DNA from: Actinomyces sp.
GTDB taxonomy: Bacteria; Actinomycetota; Actinomycetes; Actinomycetales; Actinomycetaceae
DNA length: 64,000 nucleotides
Assembly: GCF_029851875.1 (NCBI RefSeq)
Contig: NZ_JARKVC010000023.1
Location: forward strand, 124,001 to 188,000
Direction of reading: 5' to 3'
Part shown: positions 21,092 through 29,951 of the stretch, in pieces
Layout of the letters: each line of letters opens with the position of its first letter
Numbering within the stretch: the first letter of the stretch is position 1
Made by a program: the position numbers and the translations under genes
The notes under the pieces: model-generated
The model's database searches: none
What the model was told of the DNA's origin: nothing
Seen by the model: only the letters and a program-made list of their open reading frames with translations

Positions 21092-23938
21092 TCAGCCCCT
21101 GGCTCGTGCCAGCAGCGGTGCCAGGTAGCGCCCGGTGTGGGACTCCGGCCTGGCCGCCACCTGCTCGGGGGTCCCGGTGGCCACGACCGTGCCGCCGCCC
21201 TTGCCACCCTCGGGACCCATGTCGATGACCCAGTCGGCATTGGCGATGACGTCGAGGTTGTGCTCGATGACGACGACGGAGTTGCCCTTGTCCACCAGTC
21301 CCTGGAGGACGGCGAGCAGCTTGCGGATGTCCTCAAAGTGCAGACCCGTGGTCGGCTCGTCCAGGACGTAGATCGTCCGTCCCGTCGAGCGTCGCTGGAG
21401 CTCGGTGGCCAGCTTGACCCGCTGGGCCTCACCGCCTGACAGCGTCGTGGCGGCCTGACCCAGGCGCACGTAGCCCAGGCCCACGTCCACCAGCGTGGAC
21501 AGGTGACGGGCGATGACCGGGGTCGCGGCAAAGAAGTCCGCGGCCTGGTGGATCGTCATGTCCAGCACGTCCGCCACCGTCCTGTCCTTGTAGCGGATCT
21601 CCAGGGTCTCCCGGTTGTAGCGCGCACCGTGGCAGACCTCGCAGGGAACGTAGACGTCCGGCAGGAAGTTCATCTCGATCTTGAGCGTGCCGTCGCCCTT
21701 GCAGGCCTCGCAGCGCCCGCCCTTGACGTTGAAGGAGAAGCGACCGGGGCCGTAGCCGCGGACCTTGGACTCGGGCACCGAGGCGAAGATCTTGCGGATG
21801 TGGTCCCACACGCCGGTGTAGGTGGCGGGGTTGGAGCGCGGGGTGCGGCCGATCGGTGACTGGTCGACGTGGACGACCTTGTCGAGCTTGTCCAGGCCGC
21901 GCACCGTCTTGTGGCGTCCAGGCACGCCGCGGGCGTGGTTGAGCCGGTTAGCCAGCACCCGGTAGAGGATGGAGTTGACCAGCGAGGACTTGCCCGAGCC
22001 GGACACGCCCGTGACAGCCGTGAGCACACCCAGGGGGAAGGTGACGGTGACGTCCTTGAGGTTGTTCTCGCGCGCGCCGACGACGGTCAGCTCGCGTCCC
22101 TTCTCCCGCTTGCGTCGGGTAGCAGGGACCTCGATCCGACGGCGCCCGGCCAGGTAGTCGCCGGTCACCGAGCCCTCGGCCGCCAGCAGCCCGGGCAGCT
22201 GCCCGGCGTAGACGACCTCACCGCCCAGCTCGCCCGCCCCGGGACCGATGTCCACGATCCAGTCCGCCGAGCGGATGGTGTCCTCGTCGTGCTCGACGAC
22301 GATGAGCGTGTTACCCAGGTCCCGCAGCTTCTCCAGGGTCTCGATGAGTCGGTCGTTGTCCCGCTGGTGCAGGCCGATGCTGGGCTCGTCCAGGACGTAG
22401 AGCACGCCTACCAGGCCCGAGCCGATCTGGGTGGCCAGGCGGATACGCTGCGCCTCACCACCGGAGAGGGTGGCGGCCCCGCGGGCCAGGCTCAGGTAGT
22501 CCAGCCCGACGTCCACGAGGAAGCCCAGGCGGGCGTTGATCTCGGTGAGGACCGATCCGGCGACGGCCGCCGCCTGGCCCTCCAGGCGCAGGCCAGCCAG
22601 GAGGTCACGAGCCTCACCCACCGGCAGCTGGGCCAGCTCAGCGATCGACTTGTCCCCCACGCGCACGGCCAGGACCTCGGGTTTGAGGCGCGCGCCCTTG
22701 CAGGTGGGACAGGGCACCTCGCGCATGTAGCCCTCGTAGCGCTCACGCGAGAGCTCGGACTCGGTCTCGTCGTGCTTACGCATGACGTAGTCGAGCACGC
22801 CCTCGAAGCCGCTGGAGTAGACGCGCTCGCGCCCCCAGCGGTTGCGGTAGCGGACCTTGACCTCGTAGTCCTTGCCCCGCAGGATCGCCTCCTTGGCGCG
22901 GACCGGCAGCGCGCGCCAAGGGGTGCTGACGTCAAAGCCAAGGTCCTCCCCCAGCGCCGCGAGCTGACGGGTGAAGTGCTCCTGGTGCCCGGTCCACGGG
23001 GCGATCGCCCCCTCGGCCAGCGTCAGCTCCTCGTCAGGCACCACGAGCTCGGGGTCCACCTCCAGGCGAGAGCCGATGCCGGTGCAGTCGGGGCAGGCGC
23101 CGTAGGGAGCGTTGAAGGAGAAGGTACGCGGCTCCATCTCGTCAAGCTGGAGCGGGTGCTCGTTGGGGCAGGCGCGCTTCTCGGAGAAGCGCTGGAAGCG
23201 GGAGGGGTCGTCCTCATCCAGGTCCACCCGGTCGATGACGACCAGCCCCTCGGCCAGTCCCAGCGCCGTCTCCACCGAGTCGGTCAGGCGCTGGCGCATC
23301 CCCTCACGGATGACGAGGCGGTCGACGACGACCTCGATGTCGTGCTTGATCTTCTTGCTCAGGGCCGGCACCTCTCCCAGGCGGTGGACGGCGCCGTCCA
23401 CCCGCACGCGGGAGAAGCCACGGGTCACGAGGTCCTCGAAGAGCTCGGTGTACTCCCCCTTGCGCCCACGCACCACCGGGGCCAGGACCTGGAAACGGGT
23501 ACCCTCCTCGCCGCCGAGCACCTGGTCCACGATGGCCTGCGGCGTCTGGGAGGAGATGACGGCGTCGCACACCGGGCAGTGCTGGGTACCGGCGCGGGCG
23601 TAGAGCAGACGCAGGTAGTCATAGACCTCGGTGACGGTGCCGACCGTGGAGCGGGGGTTGCGCGAGGTCGACTTCTGGTCGATCGACACCGCCGGGGACA
23701 GCCCCTCGATGAAGTCGACGTCCGGCTTGTCCATCTGCCCCAGGAACTGACGGGCGTAGGAGGACAGGGACTCCACGTAGCGGCGCTGACCCTCGGCGAA
23801 GATCGTGTCGAAGGCGAGGGAGGACTTGCCTGAGCCGGACAGACCGGTGAAGACGATCATCTTGTCTCGGGGCAGGTCGAGGCTGACGCCCTTGAGGTTG
23901 TGCTCGCGGGCGCCACGGATGATGAGGGAGTCGTTCAC
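21092..23938 (-). CDS. uvrA: excinuclease ABC subunit A
   Basis: Damage-sensing ATPase of excision repair. 948 residues from GTG 23938 ([19 protein letters not shown]). It has two ABC modules: Walker [15 protein letters not shown] with the first signature [12 protein letters not shown], and [13 protein letters not shown] with the second signature [12 protein letters not shown]. Zinc-site cysteines include [13 protein letters not shown] and CEACKGDG...CEVCHGARY. An upstream GTG at 23968 extends the frame. The lower start is preferred because TAGAAT ends 7 nt before it, with a LexA-type box further upstream. The message is therefore predicted to be leaderless and SOS-controlled. Confidence 0.96.
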   Translation of the reverse strand: MNDSLIIRGAREHNLKGVSLDLPRDKMIVFTGLSGSGKSSLAFDTIFAEGQRRYVESLSSYARQFLGQMDKPDVDFIEGLSPAVSIDQKSTSRNPRSTVGTVTEVYDYLRLLYARAGTQHCPVCDAVISSQTPQAIVDQVLGGEEGTRFQVLAPVVRGRKGEYTELFEDLVTRGFSRVRVDGAVHRLGEVPALSKKIKHDIEVVVDRLVIREGMRQRLTDSVETALGLAEGLVVIDRVDLDEDDPSRFQRFSEKRACPNEHPLQLDEMEPRTFSFNAPYGACPDCTGIGSRLEVDPELVVPDEELTLAEGAIAPWTGHQEHFTRQLAALGEDLGFDVSTPWRALPVRAKEAILRGKDYEVKVRYRNRWGRERVYSSGFEGVLDYVMRKHDETESELSRERYEGYMREVPCPTCKGARLKPEVLAVRVGDKSIAELAQLPVGEARDLLAGLRLEGQAAAVAGSVLTEINARLGFLVDVGLDYLSLARGAATLSGGEAQRIRLATQIGSGLVGVLYVLDEPSIGLHQRDNDRLIETLEKLRDLGNTLIVVEHDEDTIRSADWIVDIGPGAGELGGEVVYAGQLPGLLAAEGSVTGDYLAGRRRIEVPATRRKREKGRELTVVGARENNLKDVTVTFPLGVLTAVTGVSGSGKSSLVNSILYRVLANRLNHARGVPGRHKTVRGLDKLDKVVHVDQSPIGRTPRSNPATYTGVWDHIRKIFASVPESKVRGYGPGRFSFNVKGGRCEACKGDGTLKIEMNFLPDVYVPCEVCHGARYNRETLEIRYKDRTVADVLDMTIHQAADFFAATPVIARHLSTLVDVGLGYVRLGQAATTLSGGEAQRVKLATELQRRSTGRTIYVLDEPTTGLHFEDIRKLLAVLQGLVDKGNSVVVIEHNLDVIANADWVIDMGPEGGKGGGTVVATGTPEQVAARPESHTGRYLAPLLARARG

Positions 23939-23945
23939 GCGCCAG

Positions 23946-23986
23946 ATTCTAGGGGCAGGTACCGTCACCTTGGAACACGTGTTCGA
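23946..23986 (-). promoter_or_regulatory. LexA-type SOS box and -10 of uvrA
   Basis: 23971-23986 reads TCGAACACGTGTTCCA on the minus strand, matching the actinobacterial LexA consensus TCGAACnnnnGTTCGA at all but one arm position. The -10 TAGAAT is at 23946-23951. The box covers the expected -35 position, so LexA would block polymerase. Confidence 0.8.
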
Positions 23987-24056
23987 CTCCGGCGAAGGAG
24001 GCCTTGGCCACGTGCCGCTGCGGACGGAGGCCCGGCCGACGGCGCCCCGAGCGGTC

Positions 24057-24062
24057 TAGGCT
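24057..24062 (+). promoter_or_regulatory. -10 box of the YciI-like gene
   Basis: TAGGCT, 7 nt before the ATG at 24070. Confidence 0.4.
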
Positions 24063-24069
24063 GAAGGCC

Positions 24070-24372
24070 ATGAGCATCACGAGCACCATGAGCACAGTCT
24101 TCGCCGTCGAGTACCACTACGTCACGGACAAGGACGAGGAGATGGCGCGGGTGCGCCCCTCCCACCGCGCCTTCAACGGGCAGCTGGCTGAGCAGGGCAG
24201 GCTCATCGCCGCCGGCCCCTACGTCGGCACCCACGACGCCCTCATCCTCGTCCGTGCCCAGGACGCCCAGGAGGCGCTGGCCCTGCTGGAGGACGACCCC
24301 TTCCAGCAGGCCGGCCTCATCGCCGAGCGCGTCCCCCGCGAGTGGAACCCGGTGATCGGCTCGATCCGCTGA
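24070..24372 (+). CDS. YciI-family protein
   Basis: 100 residues with the YciI-like dimeric alpha-beta fold. It shows the N-terminal VFAVEYHYVTD, the conserved RPSHRAFNGQLAEQGRLIAAGPY with the His used as the putative catalytic residue, and DPFQQAGLIAE near the end. The cellular function of YciI proteins is not established; some are small hydrolases or chlorodienelactone-type enzymes. Divergent from uvrA with 131 nt between. The start is ATG 24070 behind TAGGCT; ATG 24088 is an alternative. The last 56 nt overlap, tail to tail, the end of the P-type ATPase gene. Confidence 0.85.
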   Translation: MSITSTMSTVFAVEYHYVTDKDEEMARVRPSHRAFNGQLAEQGRLIAAGPYVGTHDALILVRAQDAQEALALLEDDPFQQAGLIAERVPREWNPVIGSIR

Positions 24373-26869
24373 GCCCCTCCTTCTTCTCGGCCTGGCTCGT
24401 CAGGCGCCCGGTCCACCGAGCCAGGGCCACCGCCTGGATCCCGACGACCGCCCCCCCGCCACCAAGGAGGACCGCCAGCCAGGTCGACGCCGTCGGCCAG
24501 GCCAGGAGGAAGAACTCACGCACCGGCGCCACGAGGACCCCGAGCACGGCCAGGACCCCCATGGTGACGATGAGCCCGAGCCTCCACCCCAGCAACGGCC
24601 GGGCGGTGAGCGTGAGCAGGCTGAGACCCGCCACGACGAGCACGAGGGTGGCACCTGTGGTGACCTGAGGCTGGCTGGCGCCGGTGCTCGTGAGCCAGAC
24701 GTGAGTGGCCAGCGTCGCCGTGCCCGCCACGAGGCCAGCCGGCACCGCCAGGGCCAGCACACGAGGCAGGAAGCCCGCACGGTAGCGCCGGGTGTTGGGG
24801 GCGAGGGCCAGGATGAAGGCTGGCACCCCGATCGTCAGCGAGGACACGATCGTCAGCTGACGCGGCAGGAAGGGATAGCTGATCGCCGTCATCGCCACGA
24901 CGACGGCGATGAGGCTGGCGTAGACCGTCTTGGACAGGAACAGCGAGGCGATGCGCTCGGTGTTGGCCATGACACGCCGGCCCTCGGCCACCACACCGGG
25001 CAGGGCCGAGAACTCACCGCTGAGCAGCACCATCCGGGCCACAGCCTTCGTGGCCGGCGCGCCGTTGCCCATGGCGATACCCAGGTCCGCCTCCTTGAGG
25101 GCCAGGGCGTCGTTGACGCCGTCACCGGTCATGGCCACGGTCCGCCCGCGCAGGTGGAGGGCCTGGACCACGGCCTTCTTCTGCTCGGGCGTGACTCGTC
25201 CAAGCACCTGGGCTCCGTCCAGCGCCGTCGCCAGGGCCTCACGGTCCGCCGGGTCCTCGGCGCGGGTGGGCAGCGTGCGGGCGTCCAGCGCCACAGGCTG
25301 CGAGCCCTCCTCGCCGCCAGGTCCGCGCACGCCTGCGCGGGCAGCCACCGCCGCCACGGTGTCCGGGTTGTCCCCGGAGACGATCTTGACCTCCACACCC
25401 TGGGCGCGGAAGTACTCCAGGGTCTGAGCGGCGTCCGGTCGGACCTCCTCGGACAGGACCACCAGGCCCGCTGCCACCAGCCCGTGCGGAAGGCGAGCCT
25501 CGCCGTCGTGGGCGGGGAGGCTGGAGGATGAGCGGGCCAGCGCGACCACACGCACTCCCCCGCCAGCGAGCTCACGCACGCGCTCCAGGAGCCGGGTCCC
25601 GCCGTCGGCCCTGCCCAGGACGATCTCGGGTGCGCCCATGACCCAGCAGGCGCCGTCGAGCTCGACGGCGGACCACTTGCGTGCTGAGGAGAAGGGCACG
25701 GCCCGGCCCACCCGCTCGCCCAGGTCAGCCACGGCCTTCAGGCTCCGCCCGTCCGTGTCCGTGCCGACCTCCTGGCCCGTGAGAGCCTCCAGCACCGCCT
25801 CGGCGGTGGCGTTGGGATCGGCCACACCGGTCAGGGCCAGCAAGGGCTCACGCAGCTCCTGGGCGCCGTCGGTCCTGCCCGAGGCTCCCAGCACCTGCCG
25901 CATCGTGATGCGGCCGGTGGTCAGCGTGCCCGTCTTGTCCAGGCACAGGGTGTCTACGCGCGCCAGGACCTCGACGCTCGGCAGCTCCTGGACGAGCACG
26001 TGCTGGCGAGCAAGCTTGAGCGAGGCGGTGGCGAAGTTGACGCTGGTGAGCAGCACCAGGCCCTGCGGGACCATGCCGACCACGCCGGCCACCCCCGCCA
26101 CCAGCGCCGCCCTCCACTGCCCTGAGGCGATGGCGGCGCTCGCCCCACCGCTCAGGCGCATCTGCGACCAGACCAGCAGCAGGCCCACCGGCACGATGAC
26201 CCAGGAGATCCAGCGCAGGATGCGGTTGGTCCCCGCCTGGAGCTCGGAGACCACCAGCGAGTACCTGCGCGCCTCGGTGGCCAGGCGGTGGGCATAGGCC
26301 TGCGCCCCCACCGCCGTCGTACGCACCAGGGCGGTGCCGGCGGTGACGGTGGTGCCGGACATGACCGCCTCGCCCGGGCCCGGGCGCACGGGGTCGGACT
26401 CGCCGGTGAGGATCGACTCGTCGACCTCCAGCCCGTCAGACTCCAGGACGACGGCGTCGGCCGGCACCTGCTCGCCGCTGCGCAGCCGCAGCAGGTCGTC
26501 CAGGACCACCTCGCCCACGGCGACGTCCCTCTCCTGCCCGGAGCGGATGACGTGGGCCAGGGGGGCGTCCAGGACGGTGAGACGGTCCAGGGCACGCTTG
26601 GCGCGGACCTCGGCGAGCGTGCCGGTGGCCGTGTTGAGGATGAGCACGAAGCCGAACAACGCGTCCGCCGGCGAGCCGAGGACCAGCACGAGGACCAGCG
26701 CAACAGCCAGGATCGCGTTAAAGATCGTGAAGACGTTGGCGCGAAGGATCTGGGCTGCTGACCGTGAGGTGGGCTGCTGGTAGGCGTTCGTCAGGCCCTC
26801 GCTCCGGCGCCTGTCCACCTCAGCGAGGCTGAGGCCAGCGAAGTTCTCTGTCGTGGAACGCTCGCTCAT
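24317..26869 (-). CDS. P-type cation-transporting ATPase, CtpE/P2-like
   Basis: ATP-driven membrane cation pump of 850 residues. Actuator loop TGES at about 155-158, phosphorylation site DKTGTLT at D311, nucleotide-binding KWSAVEL region and hinge VAMTGDGVNDALALKEADLG are intact. Membrane helices are at about 44-82, 216-235 and 255-285, with six more in the last 220 residues. The M4 metal site reads VPQGL, not the usual PEGL. There is no N-terminal metal-binding domain, so heavy-metal P1B export is unlikely. It resembles the mycobacterial CtpE calcium-pump group; substrate is inferred only. AGGAG precedes ATG 26869. Confidence 0.85.
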   Translation of the reverse strand: MSERSTTENFAGLSLAEVDRRRSEGLTNAYQQPTSRSAAQILRANVFTIFNAILAVALVLVLVLGSPADALFGFVLILNTATGTLAEVRAKRALDRLTVLDAPLAHVIRSGQERDVAVGEVVLDDLLRLRSGEQVPADAVVLESDGLEVDESILTGESDPVRPGPGEAVMSGTTVTAGTALVRTTAVGAQAYAHRLATEARRYSLVVSELQAGTNRILRWISWVIVPVGLLLVWSQMRLSGGASAAIASGQWRAALVAGVAGVVGMVPQGLVLLTSVNFATASLKLARQHVLVQELPSVEVLARVDTLCLDKTGTLTTGRITMRQVLGASGRTDGAQELREPLLALTGVADPNATAEAVLEALTGQEVGTDTDGRSLKAVADLGERVGRAVPFSSARKWSAVELDGACWVMGAPEIVLGRADGGTRLLERVRELAGGGVRVVALARSSSSLPAHDGEARLPHGLVAAGLVVLSEEVRPDAAQTLEYFRAQGVEVKIVSGDNPDTVAAVAARAGVRGPGGEEGSQPVALDARTLPTRAEDPADREALATALDGAQVLGRVTPEQKKAVVQALHLRGRTVAMTGDGVNDALALKEADLGIAMGNGAPATKAVARMVLLSGEFSALPGVVAEGRRVMANTERIASLFLSKTVYASLIAVVVAMTAISYPFLPRQLTIVSSLTIGVPAFILALAPNTRRYRAGFLPRVLALAVPAGLVAGTATLATHVWLTSTGASQPQVTTGATLVLVVAGLSLLTLTARPLLGWRLGLIVTMGVLAVLGVLVAPVREFFLLAWPTASTWLAVLLGGGGAVVGIQAVALARWTGRLTSQAEKKEGLSGSSRSPGSTRGGRARR

Positions 26870-26961
26870 GTCTCCTGCGTCCTTCGAAGGGGTCGTGCTC
26901 GCGGTTCACGATAGCGAAACAAGGTGGAGGAGGCAGTGAGCCAGGAGCGGCTCCACGGAGG

Positions 26962-27976
26962 TCAGTGGCTCGTCCCCTCCGCGCTCGCTGGGTTCTCGTA
27001 GTCGTAGAAAGCAGGTTCTGGAATGCGGTGGAGGAGTCGGATCTGGACCTTTCCGGTGAAACGCCCGGCTGCTCGAGCGAGTAGGTCCAGCGACTGGTCC
27101 AGAGAGTCGGCCGCGAAAACTTCCCTGAGCTCGTAGAATGAGTTCCTCCAGCCATAGGCGCCACCGGGTAGAGAATTATTACGGTCACCCTCTCGTCGCG
27201 ATCTTAATACATCGCCGACAGCGTAATAAAACAGCTTACGGAGATGTGTCGCCCGAGAAGACGGAAGGCGATAGAAGATGTGCGCTGAGCGCGTCAGCTC
27301 GACCGTTCCGCCACCCTCCACAAACCGCGCCGCAAAATCCAAGTCCTCAGCGCCGTGAGGGAAGGACTCGTCCATGCCCTGCAGCCGGACGTAGTCTTCA
27401 CGAGACATACCAAATGTGCCGCCGGTGAGGAGATAGGTCTTGCTGTCCTTCCAGAGCAAGGGAGGGGGAACCGGGAGGAAATGCCGGCTCCTGGAACTTG
27501 AATAAAAATCAAAAGACTCTAGGAGTGAGTCTGCTTGAGGGTCTCCAGTAAAAGGCACCAGGTAAGTGGTAGCCGCAGTTCCCGGCTCAACGAGCAGGCT
27601 CAGCCCCCTGACCCATGTGGGAGAGACGATGTCGTCAGCGTCACAGAACAGAAGTCGTTCTGCGCGTGCAGAGGCTACCTCACAGTTACGGGCGTGGGAG
27701 GCCCCACGCTTTTCGGAGGCATCAATCACGTGAACATCTAGCTGATTCTGGAAGGCGGCCGCAACGTCTTCCAGGACGCCCCCGCAGCCATTGTCTGCAA
27801 GAATAACTTCAAACGTGGGTGCCGAGACTTGTCGCGTGAGAGCCTCCAACTGTTGCGGCAGATAGCGGATCGCGCTTTCTCCGCCAACCGGGATCACTAC
27901 TGAGACCGCGACCTCCTCTTCGCTCGTCCCCTGATTTGTCTTACTCGAGTGATGACGGGCGGGGGGGGGGAAGCAT
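26962..27976 (-). CDS. family 2 glycosyltransferase, phase-variable, frame OFF here
   Basis: GT-A fold glycosyltransferase, predicted to add a sugar to a surface glycan. The conserved frame (26962-27897 and upstream) holds VILADNG, the LLFCDADD metal site and TGGTFGMSREDY...GAEDLDFAARF, typical of GT2. The ATG with a good Shine-Dalgarno (CAGGAG, 5 nt away) is at 27976, followed by CTT and a C10 tract. With C10 the product stops after 11 codons. With C9 (or C12) it reads into EEEVAVSVVIPVGG and gives 337 residues. GTG at 27897 would lack the first beta strand. GC is clearly lower than in neighbours, suggesting transfer. It is downstream of an ABC exporter operon, whose ATPase stops 100 nt upstream. 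Confidence 0.85.
27961..27970 (-). repeat. C10 homopolymer contingency tract
   Basis: Ten consecutive C on the minus strand (G on plus), codons 3-6 of the glycosyltransferase counted from ATG 27976. A gain or loss of one base by slippage shifts the frame of the whole gene. Confidence 0.9.
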
Positions 27977-28077
27977 CTTCTCTCCTGTCCTAGCCTTGCG
28001 GGAGCCCCGTAAGAGCTCGATAGATCCGTGGCGTCAGGATAGCGGCGGCAGTCTTCAAGGGTGAGGAGAGAGCGGCC

Positions 28078-28719
28078 TCAGCGTCCTGTCTGCCTGACGA
28101 GGTGACGGTTCTTGAGCCGATAGACCACGTCGGCACTGCGAGCGAGCTGTCGTGAGTGGGTGACCACGATGACACACTTGCCATCGTGGTGAGCCAGCTC
28201 CTGGAGGAGATGGATCATGTCCTCTGCGGTATCACCATCCAGGTTCCCTGTGGGCTCATCAGCCAGGATGACCGGAGTCCGCGCCGCCAGGGCCCGGGCG
28301 ATCGCAACCCGTTGCTGCTGGCCGCCAGAGAGCTTCATGACATTGCGTGTCGCCTCCTCCTGCGACAGGCCCAGCGCTAGAAGCTGGTCGATGTCTGCCT
28401 TGGGGTTGACGAGCCTGACGTTCTCAAGAGGCGTCAGGTAGTCGATGAGGTTGTAGCTCTGGAAGACAAGAGAGACATGGTGGCGTCGGTGGTAGGAGTA
28501 GCCCTTGTCGGCGATGTCTGTGCCGTCGAGAAGGATCTTGCCCTGCGTAGGCCGGTCTAGTCCGGCCAGGAGTCCGAGCAGCGTGGACTTTCCTGCACCG
28601 GAGCTTCCTACGATCGCGTAAAAGGTTCCGGAGCGGAACTCTGTCGTGACGTTCTGGAGGACGCTCTGCCCGGAAGAGTGGTACTGGAATCCAAGTCGTT
28701 CAAGCCTGAGGGTTGTCAT
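28078..28719 (-). CDS. ABC transporter ATPase, MacB/LolD type
   Basis: 213-residue ATP-binding subunit. Walker A GSSGAGKS (about 38-45), Q-loop in [12 protein letters not shown], signature LSGGQQQR, Walker [14 protein letters not shown] and H-loop VVTHS are all present. The PTGNLDG sequence is the mark of the MacB/LolD/FtsE group, which works with FtsX-like permeases. Two such permeases lie just upstream in the same direction, so the three form one exporter or mechanotransmission complex in the cytoplasmic membrane. Substrate is unknown; peptide or lipid export or antimicrobial-peptide defence are possibilities. Confidence 0.92.
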   Translation of the reverse strand: MTTLRLERLGFQYHSSGQSVLQNVTTEFRSGTFYAIVGSSGAGKSTLLGLLAGLDRPTQGKILLDGTDIADKGYSYHRRHHVSLVFQSYNLIDYLTPLENVRLVNPKADIDQLLALGLSQEEATRNVMKLSGGQQQRVAIARALAARTPVILADEPTGNLDGDTAEDMIHLLQELAHHDGKCVIVVTHSRQLARSADVVYRLKNRHLVRQTGR

Positions 28720-28781
28720 GAGAGTCTTTCTCTAAGTCAATGGAACATGGAGTGACGAGCGAAAACGCGTGGCTGCGCGAG

Positions 28782-29948
28782 CTAGCTCATCTTGGCCAGG
28801 ATCTCCTTGGGACGCAGACGGATGACCTGCGTCATCGCAAGCATGAGAGCCAGTGTCGCGAGGATGAGGACCCCACCGACGGCGAGCAGCGCAGAGCCCA
28901 CCAGGGCTCCGACCGGGGTGCTGAGCTGAGCAGGTCCTCCGGCCTGGATGGTGCGGTGGATATAGCTCGTCACGACGTAGCCACCTGCCTCCCCCACGGC
29001 AAGGGCCACCACAAGACTTGGCAGGGTCAGCATGAGGAGCTCTGCCATGAGCTGCCCACAGATCCGGCGCTTGGAGTGTCCCAGGGACAGCAGAACACCC
29101 ACCTCGTGAGTGCGTGAGCGTGTCCAGAAGACCAGCACAAGGACCAGGACCACGGCTCCGGCTGCCACGAGCGCCCACAGGAGCCGAGTGAGCGTCGTCG
29201 TCAGCCCGGAGACTGAGTCCAGGATCCCGGCCACGGAGGAGACGTTGTTCCTCAGCTCCAGCCCCTCCTCAAGACCCGTGCGTGCGTGCTCCATCGCCGC
29301 CTCGACATGGGCAGGTGAGTCCGTGATCAACGTGGCCGAGCTCAGCGCCTCCTTGCCTGCGAGCCGCTGAGCGCTACGGAGGTCCAGGAGGACAGGAGCC
29401 TGCGAGCCGGAGGCTGATCGGCTTGTGCTCCGATAGAGCCCCACGACCGGCACCGTGATGTCACCTCCGTCCTTGGACAAGGTGAGCTGCGAGCCGACAG
29501 ACAGCTGCATCTGCTGCGCGGTGCCTTCCTCAAGGAGGGCACCATGTGAGGTACGGAGCCTGTCAAAGGCGTCCGCGGGTGCCTGCACGAGCTCGGCCTC
29601 CTTCTTCTCGAAGGCTTCTGTCCGTGCAGGGTCGTTCGTTCCGGTGACAGGCACGAGCGCGCCGTCCGCGCTGTCGGCGGAGGTGTGCAGCATGAAGTGG
29701 TGGGCCACCACATGAGGTGTGCTCAGCAGGCTCGTGGCCGCGCTCTCACGGAAGTCACCTGCGGACGAGGTGAGGGTGAAGCCGGGAGGCACCTGCTTCT
29801 CAGCGGCCTGCAGGACGCCGTTGATCGTCGCTGACATGACCCCCTGGACCACGAAGACGGTGGAGATCAGGATGAGGATGAGGGCCAGGACGAGGCTCTT
29901 GGTCCGCCGTCGTGAGACAGCCAGGTACGCGTGGTGCCAGGTTGTCAT
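28782..29948 (-). CDS. FtsX-like ABC permease (second)
   Basis: 388-residue membrane protein with the MacB/FtsX layout: one helix at about 14-40, a large extracellular domain (40-255), then three helices at about 255-280, 298-330 and 343-372. Conserved FtsX features include VGVLLSLGHSKRRI after the second helix. It starts 3 nt before the end of the upstream permease gene (stop at 29952), so it is coupled to it. 62 nt separate it from the ATPase gene. It probably pairs with the other permease as a heterodimer. Confidence 0.88.
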   Translation of the reverse strand: MTTWHHAYLAVSRRRTKSLVLALILILISTVFVVQGVMSATINGVLQAAEKQVPPGFTLTSSAGDFRESAATSLLSTPHVVAHHFMLHTSADSADGALVPVTGTNDPARTEAFEKKEAELVQAPADAFDRLRTSHGALLEEGTAQQMQLSVGSQLTLSKDGGDITVPVVGLYRSTSRSASGSQAPVLLDLRSAQRLAGKEALSSATLITDSPAHVEAAMEHARTGLEEGLELRNNVSSVAGILDSVSGLTTTLTRLLWALVAAGAVVLVLVLVFWTRSRTHEVGVLLSLGHSKRRICGQLMAELLMLTLPSLVVALAVGEAGGYVVTSYIHRTIQAGGPAQLSTPVGALVGSALLAVGGVLILATLALMLAMTQVIRLRPKEILAKMS

Positions 29949-29951
29949 CGC

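Noticed and set aside
24447-24460. C7 tract in the P-type ATPase gene as a third contingency tract
   Set aside because: It is far inside the gene, short and broken; the frame is intact, and runs of 7 are expected in DNA of this GC content.
27990-28184. 64-codon minus-strand frame ending at 27990
   Set aside because: It is an out-of-frame reading of the end of the ABC ATPase gene and the glycosyltransferase leader; no start signal of its own.
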